Source of the DNA: Kiritimatiellia bacterium | GTDB taxonomy: Bacteria; Verrucomicrobiota; Kiritimatiellia; UBA8416; JABMPJ01 | Length of the DNA: 12,272 bases | Reading direction: 5' to 3' | Assembly: GCA_029939545.1 (NCBI GenBank) | Contig: JAOZSS010000059.1 | Coordinates: 1-12,272, forward strand | In this document: positions 5,872-11,876 of the stretch, piece after piece | How the letters are laid out: the number at the start of each line of letters is the position of its first letter | Numbering within the stretch: position 1 is the first letter of the stretch | Program-made: the position numbers and the translations under genes | Notes under the pieces: model-generated | Databases searched by the model: none | Told to the model about the DNA's origin: nothing | The model's input: only the letters and a program-made list of their open reading frames with translations

Positions 5872-7458
5872 CTACTCCCGGGGTAACACCACCACGTACG
5901 TCGGCAAGCCAATGGCATCAAACCGGTCCAGCATGGCCTTGGTTTCGGGGTCCGAAACATCCTCGGCCTGAACCTTGACCCGTACAAAGCTCTCCAACGC
6001 GGCCACGACGGCCGGATCTTTGAACGTGGTCTTATCCATCTTGAGACAGTTCTTACACCAGCTTGCCCAGAAATCGATGAACACCGGCTGCCTGGTTTCG
6101 GCGGCGGTCGCCAGGGCGGCGTCAAGCGAGGTCAGCCATCCGCTCTCGACCTGGTCCTGCTGGGCGGCCACGACCGCTTCGCGGGCCGAAGCACTGCGAC
6201 CGAGCAGCAGCGAGACGCCGAGCTTGCCGTACCAGAGGGCGAACAGCAGGATGAGGACCCCAAAGCCCATTCTTACGCGCTCCATCCACTTGCCCGGCTT
6301 GGGCAGGAAGGAGAGTCCGGCCCCCGCGAACGGCCAGGGCAGTGCCATGCCGACTCCCAGCAGGAAGGGCAGCAGCAGACCCACGCCTGACCCACGCGCA
6401 TAGAGGTCGGCGGCAAGCAGGAGGACGGAAATCAGAACGGGTGCCACGCAGGCGCCAGCCAGCAGGGCGGCAACCCCGCCGAGGAGTAGCGCGGTGATGA
6501 ACCCGCCCTGGCGTTTCGGCCCTGCCTTGGCCTGGAAGCGCGACAGGTCGATGATGAAGACATCGAACATCGCGAGCGAAAGCGCGATGAAGATAACGGC
6601 GATCGTCAGATTGAACCACGGCGAGGCGTTCAGGGTTCCGAACTTGGCACCGGTCAGGATGACGAGCAGTCCCAGCACCCCGTAGACCAGGGCGATGCCG
6701 AGACCGTAAGCGGCACCAAGAGCGAAGCCGCGTGCCCGCGAGCCGGCCTGTGCGCCTGCCCCGATGATCGCGATATTGATGGGGATCATGGGCAAGACGC
6801 ACGGCGTCAGGTTCAGCGCCAGTCCGCCCACGAGGATCAGGAGGATTACCAGCCATGCCCCTTGTGTCTCGAACGCCGCGCGCAGGGCATCATCTCGCGC
6901 CTCACCGCTGCGGGCCTCCTCGATGAAGGCGATAAACGGATCGGGTTTCAGATAGCCGGCATGCGTGTCAACGACGCGGAACGTGTCCAGGGCCGCCATC
7001 CATCCCGCTTCCGCTTCGACGGTCGGTGTGTCTGTAGCTACGGGTGTTGATGGGGTGTCTTTGGCGCCCAGCGTGAATGTCTTGGTCATGGGCCGGAAAC
7101 AGATGGAGGCGTTGCAGGCCTGGTAGCCGACCTGCAGGGCAATCCCTGTAGGGGGTAGCGCCGAGGGCCGGTACGTGAAGGCCACGTCGTGGTCGAACAC
7201 GCCGACATCCTCGCCGCTGAAGGGGTCGGACTTCAGCTTGGGGGTTGGCGTTTGCAGGGGCGCCAGCTCGATGGCCTCGGCACGGATGGAGACACGGTCG
7301 GCATAGACGTAGTGCTCGGGAGGAACAGAAAACCGGACAACCACGCTGGGGTGTCCGGTCGTTGACTCGAGTGCGGCAGCGACAGTGACCTCCTCGTCCT
7401 GGGCATACCCGACGGACGCAATCACCAACATGAGCAGGCTGGTCACAATATATCGCAT
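5872..7458 (-). CDS. dsbD: Thiol:disulfide interchange protein DsbD, C-terminal domain apparently shortened
   Basis: A 528-residue inner-membrane protein that carries electrons from cytoplasmic thioredoxin to periplasmic thiol proteins. I chose ATG 7458 because AGAGGA lies 5 bases upstream and the protein then opens with a signal peptide (MRYIVTSLLMLVIASVGYA). An alternative ATG at 7491 overlaps the ferritin stop (ATGA) but lacks a ribosome-binding site. The periplasmic domain carries C115-x4-C120 (YQACNASICF). Eight or so membrane segments (about 201-420) include C220 (NLTPCVLPMIP) and C337 (AGACVAPV). The C-terminal thioredoxin domain has WASWC468KNC471 and cis-Pro 519 (GLPTY). The chain stops 9 residues after that Pro, so the final strand and helix of the thioredoxin fold, roughly 25-30 residues in relatives, are missing. 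It is probably co-transcribed with ferritin and zwf. Confidence 0.93.
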   Translation of the reverse strand: MRYIVTSLLMLVIASVGYAQDEEVTVAAALESTTGHPSVVVRFSVPPEHYVYADRVSIRAEAIELAPLQTPTPKLKSDPFSGEDVGVFDHDVAFTYRPSALPPTGIALQVGYQACNASICFRPMTKTFTLGAKDTPSTPVATDTPTVEAEAGWMAALDTFRVVDTHAGYLKPDPFIAFIEEARSGEARDDALRAAFETQGAWLVILLILVGGLALNLTPCVLPMIPINIAIIGAGAQAGSRARGFALGAAYGLGIALVYGVLGLLVILTGAKFGTLNASPWFNLTIAVIFIALSLAMFDVFIIDLSRFQAKAGPKRQGGFITALLLGGVAALLAGACVAPVLISVLLLAADLYARGSGVGLLLPFLLGVGMALPWPFAGAGLSFLPKPGKWMERVRMGFGVLILLFALWYGKLGVSLLLGRSASAREAVVAAQQDQVESGWLTSLDAALATAAETRQPVFIDFWASWCKNCLKMDKTTFKDPAVVAALESFVRVKVQAEDVSDPETKAMLDRFDAIGLPTYVVVLPRE

Positions 7459-7490
7459 AGCGGTCCTCTGGTTTCCCGGGGAGTCTGTCA

Positions 7491-8012
7491 TCAGGCGTTG
7501 GCGGCGAGGTCGGCCGGCATGTTAAAGGCGCGTGCGCCCAGCTCCCGGTCAATCATCAGCAGGCCGCCGCCCTGATCGCCGGCCAGTTTGAGCTGATCGA
7601 TGATCTCGCCAACGCTCTCTTCTTCCTCGACCTGTTCGGTGACATACCACTGCAGGAAGATGGCCGTGGCGTTGTCGTTCTCTGCGCGCGCCGTGGCCAC
7701 GAGATCGTTGATGAGTCCGGTGACCTTCTGCTCGTGCGCCAGTGTTTCTTCGAACGCTTTCATCATGGTCTCGAAATCGACCGGTGGTTTCTCAACGGCA
7801 TCCAGAATGACCTGGCGGCCTTGACTGTTTACATAGTCGTAGAAGCGCCACACGTGCGTCATTTCCTCGCGGGCCTGTACAAAGAACCAGCTTGATGCGC
7901 CGCGCATGCCCTGTGTCCCGGCCCAGCTCGCCATCGCGAGGTAGAGGTAGGCCGAGTACAACTCGGCATTGATCTGATCGTTTAACGCCTTCGCCATCTT
8001 ATCCGTAATCAT
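7491..8012 (-). CDS. ftn: Bacterial non-haem ferritin
   Basis: A 173-residue iron-storage protein of the FtnA type; 24 copies form a shell that oxidises ferrous iron and stores the ferric core. The ferroxidase ligands are in place: E17 (NAELYSAYLYL), E50 and H53 (AREEMTHVWRFYDYV), E94, and Q127/E130 (TEQVEEE). The length is normal, with a short C-terminal tail after ELGARAFNMP. The ATG at 8012 is preceded by GGGAGAAGAGAG. It sits behind rubrerythrin on the same strand with a 130-base gap carrying a dispersed hairpin repeat and two tandem palindromes, and it is followed by dsbD. Keeping iron away from peroxide fits the rubrerythrin and superoxide reductase theme. Confidence 0.96.
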   Translation of the reverse strand: MITDKMAKALNDQINAELYSAYLYLAMASWAGTQGMRGASSWFFVQAREEMTHVWRFYDYVNSQGRQVILDAVEKPPVDFETMMKAFEETLAHEQKVTGLINDLVATARAENDNATAIFLQWYVTEQVEEEESVGEIIDQLKLAGDQGGGLLMIDRELGARAFNMPADLAANA

Positions 8013-8028
8013 CTCTCTTCTCCCTGCT

Positions 8029-8050
8029 CTTACGTAAGCCTTACGTAATG
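8029..8050 (-). promoter_or_regulatory. Two tandem TTACGTAA palindromes ahead of ferritin
   Basis: CTTACGTAAGC (8029-8039) and CTTACGTAATG (8040-8050) are adjacent 11-base units, 9 of 11 bases identical, each containing the perfect palindrome TTACGTAA. The centre-to-centre distance of 11 bases is close to one helical turn, the arrangement expected for side-by-side binding of a dimeric repressor. They lie 17-38 bases before the ferritin ATG, just outside its ribosome-binding site. An operator is my inference; no known consensus is claimed. Confidence 0.5.
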
Positions 8051-8074
8051 CCTTCAGTTCTCCATCTCTGCCAA

Positions 8075-8094
8075 GACAAAAGAAGCCGACTTCT
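8075..8094 (-). terminator. Weak terminator-like hairpin after rubrerythrin
   Basis: On the minus strand AGAAG-TCGG-CTTCT (8094-8081) forms a 5-base-pair stem with a four-base loop, followed by TTTGTCTT. The stem and T-run are short, so at most it gives partial termination between the rubrerythrin and ferritin genes. Confidence 0.3.
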
Positions 8095-8099
8095 GCCTG

Positions 8100-8125
8100 C
8101 CCTCCGTAGCTTTAGCGAAGGAGGG
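8100..8125 (-). repeat. Dispersed hairpin repeat of the 'SFAKATEG' type
   Basis: The arms 8100-8110 and 8115-8125 pair at 9 of 11 positions around a TTTA loop (plus-strand core CCTCCGTAGC-TTTA-GCGAAGGAGG). Read on the minus strand in one frame it gives SFAKATEG, a peptide string I recall as recurring in spurious small proteins of several uncultured-lineage genomes, because the underlying DNA is a short interspersed repeat. Only one copy is in this window, so dispersal is inferred. It lies 18 bases after the rubrerythrin stop, a usual place for REP-like elements. Confidence 0.55.
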
Positions 8126-8142
8126 ACCTCCGATTTCCTGTC

Positions 8143-8715
8143 CTACCAGTTTTCTCCCAACAGCTCGAAATAGGCTTGGGGATGTGCACATGCCGGGCAG
8201 ATCTTCGGTGCCGTGGTGCCCGTATGCACGTATCCGCATTTGATGCAACGCCAGGTGACCGGCTCGTCGCGCTTGAAGACGCGCTCGCCGTCGATGTTGG
8301 CCTTCAGTTCGAGATAGCGTTTCTCGTGCTGCTTCTCCGCCACAGCGATGGAAGAGAAGAGTGCGGCGATCTGGTCGAATCCCTCGTCGCGCGCGATTTT
8401 GGCAAAGCTGGGATACATATCGGTCCACTCGTGGTTCTCACCCGCAGCCGCGGCGGCGAGGTTGTCGGTGGTTTCGCCGGTCACGCCGAACGGGAAGGCC
8501 CCGGTGATCTCGGTCTCCCCGCCCGTCATTTTCTTGAAGAGCGACGAGGCGTGCTGCTTCTCCTGGTTGGCGGTTTCCTCGAAGATATCTGCGATCTGCT
8601 GGTAGCCGTCTTTGCGCGCTTTCTTGGCGTAATAGGTGTACCGGTTGCGGGCCTGCGACTCCCCTGCGAATGCGGCCATCAGGTTTGTTTCTGTTTGGCT
8701 TCCTTTAAGATCCAT
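8143..8715 (-). CDS. rbr: Rubrerythrin
   Basis: A 190-residue cytoplasmic peroxidase that reduces hydrogen peroxide to water in anaerobes. The ferritin-like four-helix domain (1-140) carries the di-iron ligands E19 (AGESQARNRY), E52 and H55 (NQEKQHASSLF), E93 and E96 (AGENHEW), and E127 and H130 (AEKQHEKRY). The C-terminal rubredoxin domain (152-190) holds iron with C157-x2-C160 and C173-x2-C176 (RCIKCGYVH, CPACAHPQAYF). Length and domain order are standard. The ATG is preceded by AAGGAG at about 7 bases. It leads the rubrerythrin-ferritin-dsbD-zwf run and can dispose of the peroxide formed by the superoxide reductase at 743. Confidence 0.98.
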   Translation of the reverse strand: MDLKGSQTETNLMAAFAGESQARNRYTYYAKKARKDGYQQIADIFEETANQEKQHASSLFKKMTGGETEITGAFPFGVTGETTDNLAAAAAGENHEWTDMYPSFAKIARDEGFDQIAALFSSIAVAEKQHEKRYLELKANIDGERVFKRDEPVTWRCIKCGYVHTGTTAPKICPACAHPQAYFELLGENW

Positions 8716-8804
8716 GACGAACTCCTTATCTTGACGCTAACGAACAGGATGGCTCCCGCGGGATTCATCGACCCGTGGGGGCACACCTCAACACGCTTGC
8801 CAGT

Positions 8805-9813
8805 CTAGCGTTCCTGTTTCTCTCGACCATCAAAAAATCGGGCCGGATCGGTGATGGGCTGTCGACAAGCGAATCCTTCGCAGACGTACAGGGCCGGCTG
8901 CCCATCCACGGCGGATCGGTTCTGAAGCAATGGGATGCGTTCAGCGTCATCTGTCTGGTCAAGTCCGGCGTCTGCGGCCACGACCGCGTTGGGGAGAAAA
9001 CGGGTCCGGATCGCCCGCAGGAATGCCTGGGTTGTGGGGTGAGCCATCTCTCCGACCACGACCAGTTCACGCGGCGAGGAAATCATGAACTCGGCGGCGA
9101 TGAGCGAGGTGGCGAAACTACGCGGATGCTTGGCGGCCATTGGCGTCACGGCGTTCAGAATGGTGTCGGCCCGATCGCGCAGCGCCCGGTTTTCGGTCAG
9201 CCGGTAGAGGCGGAACATGGCGGTCATGGCGATGGCGTTGCCGGACGGGATCGCGCCATCCGTCATGGGTCGATTTGAAGCCCGGTCGCCCGTACCGATC
9301 CTCGGGTGGAAAGTAGGTGCCCCCGAAGAACGGTTCGCGGTCTGGTGTGAGAAAAACGGAAAGCGGCCATCCAGCGCTGCCGGTCATGAGCTGCACGGCC
9401 GTCATGTAGATGGTGTCAATGTCAGGCCGCTCTTCGCGGTCCACCTTGATCGCTATGAAGTGCGCATTGAGGATGGCGGCAACGTCCTCCTGGGAGAACG
9501 ACTCGTGCTCCATCACGTGGCACCAGTGACAGGAGGAGTAGCCGATCGATAAGAAGACCGGCCTGTTCTGTCGCGTGGCTTCCGCAAAGGCTTCATCGCC
9601 CCACGGGTACCAGTCAACCGGGTTGTTGGCATGCTGGAGGAGGTAGGGGCTACTCTGTCCGGCCAACCGGTTTGTGTGCACCGAATGCGAAGATGACACG
9701 CTCACACTTGGTTCCTTCTCCGGGCCCAAGTCAACGCGACACCCGACGGTCATCGCGACCAGGGCACCTGCCGCAAGGCAGAGTACGGGCGACTGTTTGG
9801 CTGAGGCACTCGT
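8805..9813 (-). pseudogene. YyaL/DUF255 thioredoxin-domain protein, broken by internal deletion and frameshift
   Basis: The upstream part (9753 down to about 9270) encodes the DUF255 domain: the NRLAGQSSPYLLQHANNPVDW opening, active site YSSCHWCHVMEHESF, GGTYFPPEDRYGRPGFKS. The downstream part, in another frame (9266-8805), encodes the family's C-terminus: TDGAIPSGNAIAM, ELVVVGE, LPNAVV, ALYVCEGFAC. Intact members are about 680 residues; roughly 310-320 remain here, so some 350-400 residues of the central glycosidase-like region are missing, with the joint near 9266-9276. Upstream of ATG 9753 the frame stays open to 9831 and reads like a lipoprotein signal (KQSPVLCLAAGALVAMTVGC). AAGGGAGA at 9819-9826 is perfectly spaced to an ACG codon at 9811-9813, suggesting that an original ATG has mutated. 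It lies 18 bases after the thioredoxin lipoprotein gene. Confidence 0.85.
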
Positions 9814-9831
9814 GGCGGTCTCCCTTGTGGG

Positions 9832-10320
9832 TTACGATGCGGGAACGGCCGGCTTTGCTTTGGTAATCATGCCCTTGACGTGTTTGATGTAGGCCTCGGG
9901 GCCGCCTGCCTGGTAGCCCGTGCGGCCGAGCACCTTGCCCTTGTTATCCAGGAGCAGGACGGTCGGGAACCCGCGGACCTTGTAGGTCTCGGCGAGTTTC
10001 TCGTTCTGCTTAGTCACCTTGGCCGGCAACTGCTTCCGGGAAGGAAAGTCTGCGAGGAACAACACGACGTTCTTCGTGGCGTAATCCTGGAACGCCTTCT
10101 TGGAGAAGACCTCTTTGTCGAGCTTGATGCACCATCCGCACCAGTCGGACCCCGAGAAGTCGGCCAGGATCGGGACCTTGCGCTCCGCGGCCAGTTTCTT
10201 GGCCGCATCAAAATCGGTCAACCAGCCGGCGTGCCCGTCGGCGTCGCCCTCGGGTGCCGCGCACCCAACCGTTGCCACCATTGTCAGCGCCACCAACACC
10301 ACTCTCATCAGCTTGTACAT
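9832..10320 (-). CDS. Thioredoxin-fold lipoprotein
   Basis: A 162-residue exported protein. I chose ATG 10320 because GAGGAG lies about 6 bases upstream and it yields a lipoprotein signal (MYKLMRVVLVALTMVATVGC, lipid-bearing C20); the longer frame to 10374 would bury that signal. After a short linker the thioredoxin fold spans about 31-155, with the redox motif SDWC61GWC64 and cis-Pro 119 (RGFPTVLLLD). The fold is complete, ending RTGYQAGG plus a helix. It is of the thioredoxin_7 / DUF255-like type, likely anchored in the envelope, where it could receive electrons from the DsbD encoded at 5872 (inference). It follows the 75-residue gene by 20 bases and precedes the broken DUF255 gene, so these were probably one operon. 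Confidence 0.88.
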   Translation of the reverse strand: MYKLMRVVLVALTMVATVGCAAPEGDADGHAGWLTDFDAAKKLAAERKVPILADFSGSDWCGWCIKLDKEVFSKKAFQDYATKNVVLFLADFPSRKQLPAKVTKQNEKLAETYKVRGFPTVLLLDNKGKVLGRTGYQAGGPEAYIKHVKGMITKAKPAVPAS

Positions 10321-10340
10321 GTTGTCTCCTCTATGGTTCT

Positions 10341-10568
10341 CTATTGTGCAGAAGGCGTTGTCGCCAACTCCCACTGTCCTCTCAAACGGTGTACCTCGCG
10401 CTCCTGTTCAGCACGGCCCCGTATCTTGTAGGCGCAGTCCCGCAGGACCCCTGCCAGTACCGCACATCCGTCATCATGAGCGTGTGCTTCGCCCTGATCG
10501 GCCAGGATGGTCAGCCGACGGGACATCTCCAGCGATTCCTCAATCAGGTTACGTGTGGATCGTGCCAT
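10341..10568 (-). CDS. Small helical protein (75 residues), unknown function
   Basis: A 75-residue, highly charged, predicted all-helical protein: STRNLIEESLEMSRRL, then ADQGEAHAHDDGCAVLAGVL, then RDCAYKIRGRAEQEREVHR. Two cysteines (C35, C45) lie ten residues apart on what should be one helix. I have an impression of similar proteins with the pattern EES-x3-SR-x3-LAD-x-G-x5-DDGC-x5-G-x2-RD in other anaerobes, which supports a real gene, but I know no function. No strong ribosome-binding site precedes the ATG. A TAGAAT that could be a -10 element lies 6 bases before it, so translation from a very short leader is possible. It precedes the thioredoxin lipoprotein by 20 bases on the same strand. 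Confidence 0.65.
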   Translation of the reverse strand: MARSTRNLIEESLEMSRRLTILADQGEAHAHDDGCAVLAGVLRDCAYKIRGRAEQEREVHRLRGQWELATTPSAQ

Positions 10569-10710
10569 AGTTCATTCTACAATGCGAGTCGTTCCCCCAG
10601 CCTACATGCTAGAGTTGTGCCAAAGGTGGATATGGAGACGCATGTTGTGTGTAAGTGATTCACGCGCAATATGTTCAAACGTCATAGGCGATCGGCTGGC
10701 GTGGAGGCAA

Positions 10711-10761
10711 ACTGTCTCACCAAGGGGTGCTCGGTGAAGAATGGAGAGACAGTGAGACAGT
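10711..10761. repeat. Inverted repeat ACTGTCTCAC / GTGAGACAGT with 8-base tandem copy
   Basis: ACTGTCTCAC at 10711-10720 is the exact reverse complement of GTGAGACAGT at 10752-10761, with 31 bases between. The right arm is part of a tandem duplication, GAGACAGT twice (10746-10761). The surrounding 10569-10846 holds no gene I can support and includes a second small stem, ACCCG/CGGGT (10825-10839). These may be remnants of a mobile element or a control region for the minus-strand unit starting at 10568. Confidence 0.5.
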
Positions 10762-10846
10762 GTATTGCGGCAGAGAATGAGTAGGCCCCAGCCTCGGAAG
10801 GCAAGTTAAGCTTGGTGTAGAGTGACCCGGCTTTCGGGTGCTTGTG

Positions 10847-10984
10847 TCACGAGTTCCTTGTGTTCTCGGATGTGTCGGAACCGTACTGTGGGCTGGTTTC
10901 CGCCACGACCCGGAGGCTCTCTTCCTCGTCTTTGGAAAGCCACTTGCCGACCAACTCCAGTTTGGATTTCTCAGGCGGCAGCAT
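10847..10984 (-). pseudogene. HEPN-domain protein, 5' stub
   Basis: ATG 10984 overlaps the nucleotidyltransferase stop by 14 bases, the layout of MNT-HEPN pairs. The 45-residue product opens MLPPEKSKLELVGKWLSKDEEE, matching the first helix of HEPN proteins (PPE-x5-V-x2-WL-x-KA-x-ED pattern). After about residue 31 the likeness ends (SPQYGSDTSENTRNS) and a stop follows, so the RNase-type core (R-x4-6-H) is absent. HEPN domains are about 120-130 residues, so about three quarters is lost. As it stands no toxin activity is expected. Confidence 0.6.
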
Positions 10985-11240
10985 AGATTGTCTTTCCGTA
11001 TTTCTTGGCCGGATAGGCCAGCCCATCGATGATATCCTTGGTAGACTCGAAGCGCTCAGTCTGCATGACAAAGACATCAAAAGGCAAGCCGAGTCCCCGA
11101 AGCAGACGACGCAGCCGTACGCTTTCTTTGCGGGTATCAACGGGAGTTGGTTCAAGGATCAGTAGATCGACGTCGCTGTCGCGGATCATTTCTCCGGTGG
11201 CGGCCGAACCAAACAGTACAATACGGTCAGGACGGGCGTG
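10971..11240 (-). pseudogene. MNT-type nucleotidyltransferase, 5' end replaced by helicase DNA
   Basis: The reading frame carries a minimal nucleotidyltransferase: RPDRIVLFGSAATGE (about 11234-11190), then DSDVDLLILEP with the catalytic Asp pair, then a C-terminal half ending KKYGKTIYAAA, the usual domain end. The first 20 or so residues expected before RPDRI are missing; reading upstream, the DNA turns into the Walker B region of an XPB-like helicase in a different frame. The only ATG left (11187-11189) would start after the GS motif. In intact pairs this protein antagonises its HEPN partner, whose stub overlaps the end of this gene. Confidence 0.75.
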
Positions 11241-11876
11241 GGGAGCAGATGCACCTCGTCGTAGACGATCAAGCCTCAGTTGCGGCTGTCGAAGAGAGCA
11301 AGGTGTGTGAAGGGAGCGTCGACGCTCTTGCGATGCGTTATGATCTGATAAGTCGAGACGGTTACCGGCCGAATCTCTTTTCTGGCACCCGTGTATTCGT
11401 CGACCTGATCGGCGTGCAGCGACGTCTTATCCAGTAGCTCATCAATCCACTGACGCACGGCCGTGGTGTTTGTGGCCAGGATCAGTGTTGAGGTTTGCAA
11501 CCGCGACATGGCGGCCATGCCGACGATTGTTTTTCCCGCACCGCACGGAAGCACGATGACCCCCGATCCGCCGCGCGGTCCGCCAGCCGCATGGAATGCA
11601 TCGACGGCATCTCGCTGATACGCCCGCACCGCAAACGGCTCGCCTGCGAGCGTCTGCTCTCGAAACCGAAGCGGCAACGGTTCACCTTCTGTATATCCAG
11701 CCAGATCCTCGGCGGGGAACCCGATCTTGATGAGCGCCTGCTTAATGCGGCCACGCGCTTCGGGATCGATTCGAAAAGCCAGCTCCGTCCTCCTCATAGC
11801 GGGGGCTATCCACCTCCACCAGCACGGAGTGGTCGCCCTGAACGATCAGCGGGTTGGTTGGAGTGTAGTCACTCAT
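11228..11876 (-). pseudogene. XPB-like DNA helicase, multiply disrupted
   Basis: ATG 11876 overlaps the previous gene's stop as ATGA. The N-terminal piece reads MSDYTPTNPLIVQGDHS then LVEVDSPRYEE, like the opening of bacterial XPB-type helicases. Near 11787-11797 the frame shifts to a second piece (RIDPEARGRIKQALIKIGF, then AGYTEGEPLPLRF), and about 150 residues between them appear lost. The second piece has the AYQRDAVDAF motif, Walker A PCGAGKT, and VSTYQIITHR. At 11276-11278 a TGA stands where relatives have Trp (ALFDSRN-stop-GLIVYDEVHLLP). The frame continues beyond it through the DEVH Walker B box and then ends at about 11228 in nucleotidyltransferase DNA. The whole second RecA domain is absent. 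It cannot be functional. Confidence 0.82.

Noticed and set aside
6122..6856. 244-codon minus-strand frame inside dsbD
   Set aside because: Out-of-frame shadow, His/Arg-rich; the DsbD membrane segments and Cys pairs are in the other frame.
8054..8428. 124-codon minus-strand frame ending after the hairpin repeat
   Set aside because: Out-of-frame reading of rubrerythrin plus the dispersed repeat; the SFAKATEG string is repeat DNA, not evidence of a protein.
10825..10839. ACCCG/CGGGT stem as a terminator for the HEPN stub
   Set aside because: Only five base pairs and no T-run on either strand.
11276..11278. TGA read as Trp (alternative genetic code)
   Set aside because: Intact genes use TGG for Trp, and the permease and ferritin genes stop at TGA; the helicase is already broken in other ways.
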